NCBI RefSeq assembly: GCF_003576595.1
Contig: NZ_NQOU01000002.1
Location: 620,001-684,000 of the forward strand
Length of the DNA stretch: 64,000 nt
From: Neopusillimonas maritima
GTDB taxonomy: Bacteria > Pseudomonadota > Gammaproteobacteria > Burkholderiales > Burkholderiaceae_B
Direction of reading: 5' to 3'
The position numbers and the translations under genes were made by a program. The number at the start of each line of letters is the position of its first letter. The stretch's first letter is position 1. Below the pieces are notes generated by a model, which saw only the letters and a list, made by a program, of their open reading frames with translations, made no database searches and was not told the DNA's origin. Shown here in pieces: positions 1-8,918 of the stretch.

Positions 1-264
1 GACCAGCACCACACCCCAGAACAAACCAAATAACGCGCCACCGGCCAGCGTCATGATGACGGCACCAGGCAACGACAATGCGGTGACCACCACGTAAACG
101 GCGAAATAAATGGCTCCGACCAAAACGGGTTGATCGGCACGCCACGCCTCAAACTGCGCCATCCCTGCTTTCAGGTTGCTCAACGTAAGCAGTTGCTGCA
201 GATCGAATGCAAAAAACGCAACAACCAACACCACAAGCAAAAGGGCCAACGAGATCTTTTTCAT
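1..264 (-). CDS. TVP38/TMEM64-family membrane protein, N-terminal part
   Basis: Only the first 88 residues are in the window; the gene continues past its left edge. The protein opens with a short basic N-terminus (MKKIS) and a hydrophobic segment at about residues 5-21. A second hydrophobic stretch from about residue 50 ends in a proline/glycine-rich segment (LSLPGAVIMTLAGGALFG) typical of the VTT/SNARE-associated domain of the TVP38/TMEM64 (DedA-related) family, thought to act in lipid or ion movement at the inner membrane. It lies 106 bp downstream of arsS on the same strand. TVP38 proteins are often found near radical SAM ArsS genes, so a shared unit is plausible. Its role there is unknown. 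Confidence 0.75.
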   Translation of the reverse strand, partial: MKKISLALLLVVLVVAFFAFDLQQLLTLSNLKAGMAQFEAWRADQPVLVGAIYFAVYVVVTALSLPGAVIMTLAGGALFGLFWGVVLV

Positions 265-370
265 TTATACGGCCTTTTATGTCCGGAGCGCCGCACGCGC
301 TGCACGTCACTTGTATAACTGGCACACCCTATACCAAAGCAGCTTTTAAAGTGTTTTCTTTTGTTCGTTT

Positions 371-1321
371 CTATAACGCGCCGCCGCAGCTACTTCCCTG
401 GCCCGCCGTACACCCGTAACAATGATCGGCCACACAAATAGCGTTGCCGTTCAAATCGGTTTCAAGCATGTCGCGTAAATGGCGCTGCGCCCCCGGCACA
501 GGCAGCGACAATTGCTGATTGAAATCGCAGTCGTACAAAAAGCCTTGCCAATCCACGCTGACCGTTGAGCGGCACATAACGCTTTCCAGGTTCTGCGCCT
601 GGTAATTATCTTTCAGCAATTGCATGTAATTGCGAAAAGTGCCTTTTGAGATCAACATGGATCCAAATCGTTTAATGGGCATGTTGGCTAATGTGAAGAG
701 GCTGTTAAACACAATACCGAAATGCGCATTCAGTTCGCGCTTGTAGTCGGCTTCCAACGCTTGCTGACTCGGCGGTAGTTGCGGCCCCTGCGGGTTATAT
801 ACCAGGTTCAGCACCTTGCCACTATCGGGGCGCCCGTAACCCAAAGCATTCAGTTTTTGCAAAGCGGCAATGCTTTTTTCAAACACGCCATCGCCCCGTT
901 GCTTGTCGACATTTTCAAGCGAGTAACAGGGCAGCGAGGCTACGATTTCTACATTATGTTCGGCCAAAAACGCGGCCAAATCTTCCTGCCCGGGCTCGAA
1001 CAAAATGGTGAGATTACAGCGATCAATCACTTTTACGCCTATGCGTGAAGCCGCACGCACCAGACGCCGAAACTGCGTGTGCAGTTCCGGTGCGCCGCCG
1101 GTTAAATCCAGCGTTTTAATACCCCGTGCAGACAGCACCAGTGGAATTAAATCCAGGGTCTGCTCATCCATCATCTCCCAACGGTTCGGCCCTGCGTTCA
1201 CATGGCAATGTACGCAACTTTGATTGCATTTGTAGCCCAGGTTCACCTGCAGGGTCTCAACGGTTTGCCGTTCAATAGCGGGGAAATCGGTGGCCTTCAA
1301 TAACGTGATGGTTTCATGCAT
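371..1321 (-). CDS. arsS: ArsS-type radical SAM protein (arsenosugar biosynthesis family)
   Basis: The 316-residue protein has the radical SAM signature CNQSCVHCHVNAGP near residue 35, whose three cysteines would bind the [4Fe-4S] cluster that cleaves S-adenosylmethionine. The C-terminus is cysteine-rich (HCYGCTAGQGSSCGGAL), as in the DUF3641 part of ArsS. ArsS family members are proposed to join a deoxyadenosyl group to methylated arsenic on the way to arsenosugars. That role is family knowledge and cannot be confirmed here, since no arsM methyltransferase is visible. The start chosen (MHETITLL) overlaps the end of the upstream zinc-finger gene by 8 bp (ATGCATGA), suggesting translational coupling. 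An in-frame start 54 bp earlier is possible but lies deep inside that gene. Confidence 0.8.
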   Translation of the reverse strand: MHETITLLKATDFPAIERQTVETLQVNLGYKCNQSCVHCHVNAGPNRWEMMDEQTLDLIPLVLSARGIKTLDLTGGAPELHTQFRRLVRAASRIGVKVIDRCNLTILFEPGQEDLAAFLAEHNVEIVASLPCYSLENVDKQRGDGVFEKSIAALQKLNALGYGRPDSGKVLNLVYNPQGPQLPPSQQALEADYKRELNAHFGIVFNSLFTLANMPIKRFGSMLISKGTFRNYMQLLKDNYQAQNLESVMCRSTVSVDWQGFLYDCDFNQQLSLPVPGAQRHLRDMLETDLNGNAICVADHCYGCTAGQGSSCGGAL

Positions 1322-1535
1322 TGCGCTCTCCGTTACTGCTTTGTTCTTCCTGGGTGGGCACTTCGCCGTCGGCATAGCGACTCGAGGCCTCGCGTAATAC
1401 TTTCATTTGCCGGCCAAAATTTCGGCGCCCGGAACACATCATGACATGAATCTTCAAATTCATACGATCAGACAATGATAGTTCCCGATCCAATGACTCC
1501 GATAGCAATTGGGTCACCCCCCGACAATTCAACAT
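1314..1535 (-). CDS. Small zf-HC2-like protein with a damaged zinc motif
   Basis: This 73-residue protein resembles the small anti-sigma-type zinc-finger proteins encoded after ECF sigma factors: an N-terminal Cys (MLNCRGVTQLLSESLDREL) and then a His-x3-Cys segment. The family motif is HxxxCxxC. Here it reads HVMMCSGRRNF, so the last zinc-ligand cysteine is an arginine (CGC codon), a change that would weaken or abolish metal binding. It overlaps the upstream sigma-factor remnant (ATGTTGA) and the downstream arsS gene, so the three form one tightly coupled unit. It may be decaying together with its sigma factor. The family call rests on motif pattern and context. Confidence 0.6.
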   Translation of the reverse strand: MLNCRGVTQLLSESLDRELSLSDRMNLKIHVMMCSGRRNFGRQMKVLREASSRYADGEVPTQEEQSSNGERNA

Positions 1536-1663
1536 GGCTTTTCACCTTCCAAAAACCAAGTGTTCTCCAAACACTCGCGCATGGTAAATACGCGCGCCTG
1601 CTGATCGGGCAGGCCGCGTAAAAAAACCGGGTCGGCTAGGTCGGCTCGGGAGTCTGAGTTCAT
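1529..1663 (-). pseudogene. ECF sigma factor remnant with a large internal deletion
   Basis: A 44-codon open frame begins ATG at 1663 and ends TGA at 1529. Its middle reads LPDQQARVFTMRE, as at the start of sigma region 4, and it passes directly into CLENTWFLEGEKPC, which looks like the extreme C-terminus of the same ECF proteins. The helix-turn-helix between the two parts is absent, and so are region 2 and most of the N-terminus. The simplest reading is an ECF sigma factor gene collapsed by in-frame deletions, leaving both ends joined. It still overlaps the next gene by 7 bp, as an intact sigma/anti-sigma pair would. A genuine small protein cannot be excluded. Confidence 0.6.
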
Positions 1664-1700
1664 TGGTTTGGCGTGCGTATGTATTTATTCATTTTGGTTA

Positions 1701-1727
1701 GTCGACGCTACGCCCCCAATTCTTACA
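1701..1727 (-). promoter_or_regulatory. Possible ECF-type promoter upstream of the sigma remnant
   Basis: On the minus strand, TGTAAGAA is followed about 14-16 bases later by CGTCGAC. This recalls the -35 (TGTAAC-like) and -10 (CGTC-like) elements of ECF-dependent promoters, which are commonly self-regulated. It sits just upstream of the sigma remnant and after the stop codon of the diguanylate cyclase. The spacing is slightly short, so this is a weak call. Confidence 0.25.
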
Positions 1728-1733
1728 GTCTGG

Positions 1734-3935
1734 CTAATGCTCAACGCTTTCCGGCTCATACACCGTGACACGGTCGCGGCCTGCAGATTTCGACTCGTAG
1801 GCGGCCTGATCTGCCTGTCGCATGAGCAAGTCGCCGTCCTGTGGACGATCAGGCTCAAAATAGGCAACGCCCAAACTACCACTTACGCAGGCCTGACCCT
1901 GCGCCAAAACAATCGGCTCACGCACAGCATCAAGGATGCGATCAAAAATCGATTCGTCTTCGGAGTGGCAAATAACCAGCGCGTACTCGTCGCCCCCCAG
2001 GCGCGCGACGGTATCCCCACTCTTAACCACCCTCTCAAGCCGGCGGGCGACCTCAATCAGCACCTTATCGCCCGCTTCATGCCCATACCTGTCATTGACA
2101 GGCTTGAAATGATCCAGATCCATCATGCACACGGCAACCCGCTCACCTTGAGCGCGCGCGCTATCGAGGGCATGTTTCAGACATTCCGCAAAAAGGCGCC
2201 GGTTCGGAATCCCTGTCAGCGAATCGAAATGCGCCATTTCACTTAACTCTTTCTCGTATTTCTTGCGCTCGGAAATATCACTAAAGACCGTGACATGATG
2301 TGCAACGGTATTCTTTTCGTCATACACCTCGACCTCCGACAACTCTACCGGAAAAAAACCACCGGCATCGCGTTTTGCCCATAGCTCACCCCGCCAGCGC
2401 CCCTCTCGCTCAAGGCCTGCCATCATCGCATTCGACGGCGTCGCAGCATCGGGCTTCTCAACAAAAACTGATTCACTGAATGCACCTCTCACATCGTCGA
2501 GTTCATAACCGGTTAATTCGACAAAAGCACGGTTCACGTCAATAAAACGATGTCGCCGGTCGGTGATGCAAATGCCTTCGCGGCTCGCGTCATACACGCT
2601 GGCAGCCAATCGCAACTGGTCGCGTGCCCTTTTTAACTCGGTGATATCAGTTAAATAACCGTGCCACAAAATCGCGCCATCCGGCTGCAACTTGGGCGTT
2701 GCTGTACCCTCCACCCATCGTTCGCCGTAAGACGGATGCAAAACCCGATAGGCATGGCGCCAGGTCGCCAAAGTGCGTGCCGACTGTTGAATCGATGTAC
2801 TGACCCCTTGCACGTCGTCTCGATGGATGCGCTGAAAGACCGCCGAGGCATCTTCCAGTAATTCATCAGCCGAAAAACCATAAATATCGCGGATACCATC
2901 ACTGGCAAACGGGAATGAGCTGTTGCCTTCAGTGTCTAGACGATATTGATATAAGCCCCCGGGAACATTCGCCGACAACTCCCGAAAACGCGTCAACCAG
3001 GCGTCGCGCTCGGCCTGGGCACGCCTTCTGGCGGTAATATCAAGATGCGTACCAAACATCCATTCAGGCTTGCCGTCGGGTGTTCGGGTGGCCAGGCGCC
3101 CACGGTCGTGAACCCAAACCCAGTAACCGTCTTTGTGCCACATACGCGCTTCAAAGTCGTAATGCGAATGTTCATCGGCAACATGTTGTTTCAAAAGTTT
3201 TTCCGATACATTCACGTCGTCGGGATGAACGAGCCTTAACCAGGTTTGAATCGAAATCGGTTCGAGTTCCGCCAGTTGATACCCGACAATCTGCGCCCAA
3301 CGCTCATTCAAACGCAGCTCACCTGTTTGAAGATTCCATTCCCAGGTACCGGCCTGGGTGCCGTCAATAATGCTTTCCAACCGTCGCTGGCTATCACGAC
3401 TTTGCCTGCGAACTCGTCGTTCACGACGGTAAATCAACATCAACACGAAAGCCAGGCCAATCGTTGCCACCATTAACACCGCCAATATGGCAAGCATGAG
3501 TGTGTACTTTTGCCAAATATCGAGCCAGCCAAAAGATGTGACGTTCCGGGGTGAAACCACGCTGATTGCAGCATTCGCAATGTCGACATGGTCCCCTCCG
3601 GACTCAACAATGTTAATTGCGTCCAGCGGGACGACATGGCCACCTTGAGGAGCAACAAGCGTAGCCAATACGCCAGAGAGTTGGTCTTGCGTGCGCAAAT
3701 TTATATAATGAGGCGGATCAGGCATCCAGTTCAACGCTGGCATCGGCTTTGGCTGATAGGCAAACATTCCCGGAAGCAGTTCTGTGCGTGTCGCGTTTTG
3801 TATTTGCGCTGATGCAAGATTAAAAATTGAACTGCCGAACACCCATACAAGTGCCAGTACCATTAGCGGCGTTACCGCCGCTTTTACTTTTGCCGCCGTA
3901 CAGCATAGTGAAGAGCTACCTGAGCGGAAACGCAT
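1734..3935 (-). CDS. Membrane PAS-PAS-PAS-GGDEF diguanylate cyclase
   Basis: The 733-residue protein should make the second messenger cyclic di-GMP at the inner membrane. A hydrophobic N-terminal segment (about 19-42) and a second one (about 145-170) flank a periplasmic part of only about 100 residues that I do not recognise. Three PAS/PAC modules follow (about 185-305, 318-430, 437-560), then a GGDEF domain from about 568 containing HFDSLTGIPNRR and the catalytic motif GGDEY, a conservative variant of GGDEF. The inhibitory I-site position reads KSGD instead of RxxD, so product feedback may be weak. There is no EAL domain. It is transcribed divergently from prfC, with 87 bp between the two starts. 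Confidence 0.88.
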   Translation of the reverse strand: MRFRSGSSSLCCTAAKVKAAVTPLMVLALVWVFGSSIFNLASAQIQNATRTELLPGMFAYQPKPMPALNWMPDPPHYINLRTQDQLSGVLATLVAPQGGHVVPLDAINIVESGGDHVDIANAAISVVSPRNVTSFGWLDIWQKYTLMLAILAVLMVATIGLAFVLMLIYRRERRVRRQSRDSQRRLESIIDGTQAGTWEWNLQTGELRLNERWAQIVGYQLAELEPISIQTWLRLVHPDDVNVSEKLLKQHVADEHSHYDFEARMWHKDGYWVWVHDRGRLATRTPDGKPEWMFGTHLDITARRRAQAERDAWLTRFRELSANVPGGLYQYRLDTEGNSSFPFASDGIRDIYGFSADELLEDASAVFQRIHRDDVQGVSTSIQQSARTLATWRHAYRVLHPSYGERWVEGTATPKLQPDGAILWHGYLTDITELKRARDQLRLAASVYDASREGICITDRRHRFIDVNRAFVELTGYELDDVRGAFSESVFVEKPDAATPSNAMMAGLEREGRWRGELWAKRDAGGFFPVELSEVEVYDEKNTVAHHVTVFSDISERKKYEKELSEMAHFDSLTGIPNRRLFAECLKHALDSARAQGERVAVCMMDLDHFKPVNDRYGHEAGDKVLIEVARRLERVVKSGDTVARLGGDEYALVICHSEDESIFDRILDAVREPIVLAQGQACVSGSLGVAYFEPDRPQDGDLLMRQADQAAYESKSAGRDRVTVYEPESVEH

Positions 3936-4022
3936 GAGTTGAATTATTGCCTGTTAATTTTTTGCTTAATATACCGCAACTTCTTATTTTTCCATCTAAA
4001 AACCTCCCTACTTAACGAGTTA

Positions 4023-5633
4023 ATGTCCTCTTTGCCTATCCCACAGGAAGTCGCCCGCCGCCGCACTTTCGCCATTATTTCCCACCCCGATGCCGGTAAA
4101 ACCACACTAACTGAAAAGCTTTTGCTGTTCGCGGGTGCCATTCAAATTGCCGGGGCGGTGAAGGGGCGAAAGTCTTCACGTCATGCGTCTTCCGATTGGA
4201 TGGACATCGAAAAACAACGCGGCATTTCCGTGGCGTCGTCGGTCATGCAGATGGAATACCGCGACTGCGTCATCAACTTGCTCGACACCCCGGGCCACCA
4301 AGACTTTTCTGAAGACACCTACCGTGTGCTGACCGCCGTAGACGCCGCATTAATGGTTATTGACGGCGCCAACGGGGTTGAGCCGCAGACCATTCGATTG
4401 TTACAAGTGTGTCGCGCACGCAACACCCCCATTATCACCTTCGTCAACAAGTTCGACCGCGAAGTTCAGGAACCGCTGAACCTGCTTTCAGAAATTGAAG
4501 ACCATCTCGGGATGGATGCCATTCCGTTCTCGTGGCCGGTGGGTATGGGACGTCATTTCGGCGGTGTATTTGATATTCGACGCGACCGCATGCGTGTTTT
4601 CCGGGCAGGGGAAGAACGCCGTACCGAGAACGACGAGTTAATTGACGGTATTAACAACCCCGATATCGCCTCCCGTTTCGGCACGGATTTCGACAAGGCA
4701 CGCGACGAGATCGATCTGATCACGGGCGCTGCGCCCCCTTTCGACCACGAGGCGTTTCTGGGCGGGCGTCAAACCCCCGTCTTTTTCGGCTCCGCGATTA
4801 ATAATTTCGGTGTTCAGGAGGTGCTGGATGCGTTGGTGGACTTGGCCCCGCCACCCGGCCCACGCGAAGCACTGGAACGCAAGGTTCAGCCTGATGAAAC
4901 CAAATTCAGCGGCGTGGTCTTCAAAGTTCAGGCCAATATGGATCCGGCCCACCGGGATCGCGTGGCTTTTGTGCGTGTCAGCTCGGGCGTTTTCAATCGC
5001 GGCATGCGCCTGAAAGTGGCCCGGACCGGCAAGGAAATTCGACTGAATAATGTGGTGTCGTTTTTATCACAGCGGCGCGAACTGGTTGAAGAAGCATTTG
5101 CCGGCGACGTGATCGGCATTCCCAACCACGGGGTGCTGCACCTGGGCGATGTGCTAACCGAAGGGGAAAAGCTCCAATTTACCGGCTTGCCGTTCTTTGC
5201 GCCGGAACTGTTTCAGGCCGTTGAGGTCAAAGACCCTTTGCGCACCAAGCAATTGCGTACCGGGCTCACGCAACTGGGCGAAGAAGGCGCTATCCAGGTA
5301 TTCCGACCCGTCGCAGCAGGGGGCGCATTGTTGTTGGGCGCCATCGGTCAACTTCAGTTCGAAGTGGTGGCACAACGATTGAAGTCGGAATACGGAGTCG
5401 ACGCCCGAATGATGCCATCGCGCTACAACCTGGCTCGCTGGGTCACCGCGCCCGATAGTAAAACTTTGCAAAAGTTTCTCGACAGCAATGCCGCTAATAT
5501 TGCCTATGATGTGGTCGAAGCGCCCGCCTTCCTGGCCAGCTCACCCGCGCAATTGCGTGTCGTTCAAGAGCTCTACCCCGATGTCACCTTCCACGCGATG
5601 CGTGAACACGGCGGTCAGGTTTTCTCAACCTGA
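4023..5633 (+). CDS. prfC: Peptide chain release factor 3
   Basis: RF3 is the translational GTPase that recycles class I release factors RF1/RF2 from the ribosome after termination. The 536-residue product matches the family length. Visible GTP-binding motifs are the P-loop (SHPDAGKTTL), G3 (DTPGHQDFSEDTYR) and G4 (NKFDRE), followed by the elongation-factor-like domain II and the RF3 C-terminal domain. I chose the ATG giving MSSLPIPQEVARRRTF, as in other RF3 proteins. The frame stays open 84 bp further upstream, but that extension is low-complexity, hydrophobic and nearly reaches the divergent gene, so it is unlikely to be translated. Confidence 0.95.
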   Translation: MSSLPIPQEVARRRTFAIISHPDAGKTTLTEKLLLFAGAIQIAGAVKGRKSSRHASSDWMDIEKQRGISVASSVMQMEYRDCVINLLDTPGHQDFSEDTYRVLTAVDAALMVIDGANGVEPQTIRLLQVCRARNTPIITFVNKFDREVQEPLNLLSEIEDHLGMDAIPFSWPVGMGRHFGGVFDIRRDRMRVFRAGEERRTENDELIDGINNPDIASRFGTDFDKARDEIDLITGAAPPFDHEAFLGGRQTPVFFGSAINNFGVQEVLDALVDLAPPPGPREALERKVQPDETKFSGVVFKVQANMDPAHRDRVAFVRVSSGVFNRGMRLKVARTGKEIRLNNVVSFLSQRRELVEEAFAGDVIGIPNHGVLHLGDVLTEGEKLQFTGLPFFAPELFQAVEVKDPLRTKQLRTGLTQLGEEGAIQVFRPVAAGGALLLGAIGQLQFEVVAQRLKSEYGVDARMMPSRYNLARWVTAPDSKTLQKFLDSNAANIAYDVVEAPAFLASSPAQLRVVQELYPDVTFHAMREHGGQVFST

Positions 5634-5694
5634 CACACGGTATTTCGCTCAACGCTTTATACTTGGAATCGTGTTTCATAACCCGAGGGTTTAA

Positions 5695-6348
5695 ATGTCC
5701 TGGCGAATCATGTTCGCAATTCTGCTGGTCCTGGCGGGCGCCTCAGCCTGGGGCGGCCTGCGCCTGGGCGAATGGCTGGTTGCCCATGGGCCAACCGCTG
5801 CCGCAGCACCGGGTCGGCCTGAACTGGCGCCGGTTGAAGTGCTCGATGCCGACGGGCGCCCATTCTCGCAACAACCTCCTCAGCCGCTGGTGAACGGACA
5901 ACTGGCCATTCCGCAGGGCGTAGAACCTGTGCCTTGGCAAATTGCAGAAAAAGCGGCGGGCGAGACCTTGGCCAGTGAAGTAATTGCGGTGTCAACAAAC
6001 CCTATTACGATGGTTGAAGCAGAACAAATTGCCGCCATAGAGCAAGGCCGACTTTCGGGCATTGGCGATGTGGGCGACCTGATGTCGAACCTGGGCACGC
6101 AAAGCGGCAATATGCCGTTGCAACCGGTGGAAATGCCCGACCCCCCGCCGCCACCACCGGAAATACCCATGAATAGCACCGGTACCGGCCAGACCAACTG
6201 GCGAGCACAGCTGCAAGACGAACTGCAGCAATGCAACCTGGAAAGCTTTTTCGACCGCCCCAGTTGCACATGGGCGGCGCGCAACAAATACTGCACCCCA
6301 AACAACGCCTGGGGCCAAATAGAAGAATGTCCTTCCCGAAACTTTTAA
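5695..6348 (+). CDS. Hypothetical exported or membrane-anchored protein
   Basis: This 217-residue protein has no recognised domain. An N-terminal hydrophobic segment (about 4-20) is a signal peptide or membrane anchor. An alanine/proline-rich linker and a central acidic proline stretch (MPDPPPPPPEIP, about 149-160) come next. The last 45 residues contain four cysteines (CNLESF, CTWAARNKYC, EECPS), suggesting disulfide bonds in an oxidising compartment. This predicts a periplasmic protein tethered to the inner membrane. It sits between prfC and a permease gene on the same strand, with 60-70 bp gaps. ATG at 5710 is an alternative start. Function unknown. Confidence 0.65.
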   Translation: MSWRIMFAILLVLAGASAWGGLRLGEWLVAHGPTAAAAPGRPELAPVEVLDADGRPFSQQPPQPLVNGQLAIPQGVEPVPWQIAEKAAGETLASEVIAVSTNPITMVEAEQIAAIEQGRLSGIGDVGDLMSNLGTQSGNMPLQPVEMPDPPPPPPEIPMNSTGTGQTNWRAQLQDELQQCNLESFFDRPSCTWAARNKYCTPNNAWGQIEECPSRNF

Positions 6349-6416
6349 TTCCTAACAGGCCAGCTTCAAATACCAGCTCACCCCCACACAATTGGCGACG
6401 GCATAAAGAATAAATC

Positions 6417-7502
6417 ATGGGCCTGAAAGCAATATTCAAAAACTGGGTTGACCGCTACTTTTCCGACGAAGAGGCAGTCATTCTGTTGGTTGTGCTGGTA
6501 CTGGGCTTTGCTACGGTCATTTTATTCGGGCATATTCTGGCGCCTTTCTTAACCGCGCTGGTTATTGCTTTTTTGCTGCAGGGCGTTGTAAGTTGGCTTG
6601 AAAGACGGCGTGTTCCACACCTGCTGGCCGTTATTCTGGTGTTTGTGGGCTTCATTGGGTTATTGCTTACCCTTGCTTTTATATTATTGCCCTTAATTTG
6701 GGACCAGTTAGTTGGGTTGGTACAAGAAACGCCGCGCATATTTGCCAGCGGACAGCTTTTACTAGACAACCTGCAAAGCCGGTTTCCGCAGCTTATTACT
6801 CCCAACCAAATTCAAGAGTGGATATACGTAGCCGGGCGCGAAATAACCCAGTTCGGCCAACGTGCACTAACACTTTCGCTCTCATCTTTGGGTAACGTCC
6901 TGGCCTTGATTATTTATTTGGTTCTGGTGCCAATTCTGGTTTTCTTCTTGCTGAAAGACCGGCGCAAACTAATAGATTTTGTACTGTCCATGCTGCCAAA
7001 AAAGCGCACCTTAATGACGCGTATCTGGAACGAAATGGACGACCAAATTGCCAACTACATACGCGGCAAATTTATTGAAATTATTATTGTCGGCATTGTT
7101 TCTTTTATTACGTTCACCTTTTTTGGCTTGCCCTACTCAGCCTTGCTGGCGGTAGTTGTTGGATTTTCTGTACTGGTACCCTACATTGGCGCGGCCGTGG
7201 CCACGATACCAGTGGCCGCAGTAGCGGGATTTTACTTTGGGTTCAGTAACGAATTCATGTATGTACTTATTGCATACGGCATTATTCAGGCGCTTGATGG
7301 CAACGTACTGGCGCCCATCTTATTTTCCGAAACCAACAACATTCATCCCGTTTCTATTATTGTGGCGGTGCTATTTTTTGGCGGAATCTGGGGGTTTTGG
7401 GGCATTTTCTTCGCCATCCCACTCGCCACCCTTTTAAAAGCGCTAGTGTATGCCTGGCCCCGTGGGCTCCAGCATCAAAAACAACTGGAAACCGCTGAGT
7501 AG
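6417..7502 (+). CDS. AI-2E family transporter (PerM/YhhT-like)
   Basis: The 361-residue protein is an integral inner-membrane permease with about seven to eight hydrophobic segments, beginning near residues 20-50 and closing with a cluster over the last 130 residues (VLVPYIGAAVATIPVAAVAG, then IIQALDGNVLAPILFSE). The LVPYIGA and DGNVLAPILF patterns are typical of the AI-2E/PerM family. Members export small molecules or ions; substrates include autoinducer-2 or sodium in individual cases, and the substrate here cannot be inferred. It converges on the cupin gene, with 7 bp between the stop codons. Confidence 0.85.
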   Translation: MGLKAIFKNWVDRYFSDEEAVILLVVLVLGFATVILFGHILAPFLTALVIAFLLQGVVSWLERRRVPHLLAVILVFVGFIGLLLTLAFILLPLIWDQLVGLVQETPRIFASGQLLLDNLQSRFPQLITPNQIQEWIYVAGREITQFGQRALTLSLSSLGNVLALIIYLVLVPILVFFLLKDRRKLIDFVLSMLPKKRTLMTRIWNEMDDQIANYIRGKFIEIIIVGIVSFITFTFFGLPYSALLAVVVGFSVLVPYIGAAVATIPVAAVAGFYFGFSNEFMYVLIAYGIIQALDGNVLAPILFSETNNIHPVSIIVAVLFFGGIWGFWGIFFAIPLATLLKALVYAWPRGLQHQKQLETAE

Positions 7503-7509
7503 TGCAACG

Positions 7510-8247
7510 TTATTGTGCGTTGGGCCCGCCCAGGCGCCCGGTTTTAACGTAGCATTTTGCCCCTGTTTCGCCAGCCACAATTGAAGGATACCGGCCGGCA
7601 GGCAGCCGCACCCAGGCGCCTGCGGGGTAAAACGTGCTTGCGTCATTCAGACCGCCTTCCAGCACCAGTATCTCGGCGCCTTCAATCGCTTTTGTGAACA
7701 ACGACGCGCCGGCATGCAAACGCGTTAGCTGCACGTTTTCCCGCGAGCCTATGTAAAGTTGGCAATATACGCGCTGGGGTTCACTGACCCAATTCGCAGG
7801 ATCATTCGTGTTCAGGCGCACCATTTGCGTTTCATCGGCACCCATTTGCCAAAGTTTCACGAAAATCACCGCGCCCTCGCCACTGAAGGGCCGGTGCGAC
7901 GAGCCAGGTGGACTGCGCAAATACCACCCCGCCGAATAATGATACGTATCTTCCGAATTACGATGATCTTCCGGACTAAGACCGTTCTTCGGCTTGCAGC
8001 TGTCGTCTTGCGTTAGGTTTCTTTCAGAAAACGTACCCGACAGTACCAGGATTTCTTCGCCCCCAGGGTGCGAATGGGTTGGAAAGTAAGACTCAGGCGC
8101 ATACCGAACAATACTGGTTGCGCGTGCTTTTTCTTCACCTATGCGGTCAAGCATGACGCGCTCAACGCCCGGCTGAGGAGACGACCTCCATTCATATTCA
8201 TCAGGCAAAACGCAGGCGGGTTCTGAGAAATCGGCATTAATCTGCAT
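7510..8247 (-). CDS. Double-cupin protein, ChrR-like
   Basis: The 245-residue protein contains two cupin-like halves. The first (about 25-130) has the metal-binding pattern HSHPGGEEILVLSGTF, and the second (about 150-235) includes GAEILVLEGGLND and ends PAGAWVRLPAG. This arrangement is seen in ChrR-type cupins, which are either zinc-binding anti-sigma C-domains or stand-alone acetylacetone-cleaving/quercetinase-like proteins. No N-terminal zinc-finger anti-sigma domain and no sigma factor gene are adjacent, so a stand-alone cupin is more likely. Substrate or ligand unknown. Confidence 0.7.
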   Translation of the reverse strand: MQINADFSEPACVLPDEYEWRSSPQPGVERVMLDRIGEEKARATSIVRYAPESYFPTHSHPGGEEILVLSGTFSERNLTQDDSCKPKNGLSPEDHRNSEDTYHYSAGWYLRSPPGSSHRPFSGEGAVIFVKLWQMGADETQMVRLNTNDPANWVSEPQRVYCQLYIGSRENVQLTRLHAGASLFTKAIEGAEILVLEGGLNDASTFYPAGAWVRLPAGRYPSIVAGETGAKCYVKTGRLGGPNAQ

Positions 8248-8290
8248 TTCTGTTCGTAAAGTTGGTTGGAAGTCGTAAGGTTGGCCGGGA

Positions 8291-8332
8291 AAAAAATGAA
8301 AAAGCCCCCCGAAGCAACATCAGAGAGCTTTT
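8291..8332 (-). terminator. Probable rho-independent terminator after bfr
   Basis: On the minus strand, AGCTCTC can pair with GGGGGCT (with G-U pairs), followed by TTTTTCATTTTTTT. It lies just past the bfr stop codon, in the short gap before the upstream end of the cupin gene. Confidence 0.5.
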
Positions 8333-8354
8333 TACATGGCTACAGTTGAAAAAC

Positions 8355-8825
8355 TTATTCTTCCATTTGGCTTTGCAAATAGTTCTGAACACCTACTTTT
8401 TCAACCAGTTCGATTTGAGTTTCAAGCCAATCGATATGTTCTTCGGTGTCGTCGAGGATTTCCTGCAACAAATCACGTGACACGTAATCGCGCACCGACT
8501 CGCAATAGGCGATGCCGTCTTTGATGGTTTCCTGAGCGCCCGATTCGAGCTTTAGATCGCACGACAACACTTCCGGCACGTTTTCGCCGATAAGCAACTT
8601 ATGCAGGTCTTGAAGATTCGGCAAACCGTCGAGCATGAAAATGCGTTCGATGAGTTTGTCGGCGTGCTTCATTTCACCGATGGACTCGTCGTACTCGTGT
8701 TTGCCTAGTTTGTTGAAGCCCCAGTGATTCAGCATGCGCGCATGCAGAAAGTACTGGTTAATGGCGGTGAGTTCGTTTTTGAGTTGTTTATTCAGGTGCT
8801 GAATAACGGTGGCGTCGCCCTTCAT
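8355..8825 (-). CDS. bfr: Bacterioferritin
   Basis: This 156-residue iron-storage protein forms 24-mer heme-containing shells in the cytoplasm. The diiron ferroxidase ligands are at the expected positions (Glu18 in [11 protein letters not shown], Glu51 and His54 in GEMKHADK), with the C-terminal pair in [13 protein letters not shown]. Met52, the inter-subunit heme ligand, is conserved. Length and start ([12 protein letters not shown]) match E. coli Bfr, and a strong Shine-Dalgarno (AAGGAGA) precedes the ATG. It lies 93 bp downstream of bfd on the same strand, so storage and the release ferredoxin are probably co-transcribed. Confidence 0.95.
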   Translation of the reverse strand: MKGDATVIQHLNKQLKNELTAINQYFLHARMLNHWGFNKLGKHEYDESIGEMKHADKLIERIFMLDGLPNLQDLHKLLIGENVPEVLSCDLKLESGAQETIKDGIAYCESVRDYVSRDLLQEILDDTEEHIDWLETQIELVEKVGVQNYLQSQMEE

Positions 8826-8918
8826 GACGGTTCTCCTTGGCTTGCAAAACGTTAGATAACAAGCCTACCACGCCAGTGCGACTTTCGCACTAGCAGGAAC
8901 CATAATTTAGCGCCTTTT

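Noticed and set aside
371-1321. Selenoprotein form of ArsS
   Set aside because: The reading frame is continuous with cysteines at the expected positions; no in-frame UGA is present.
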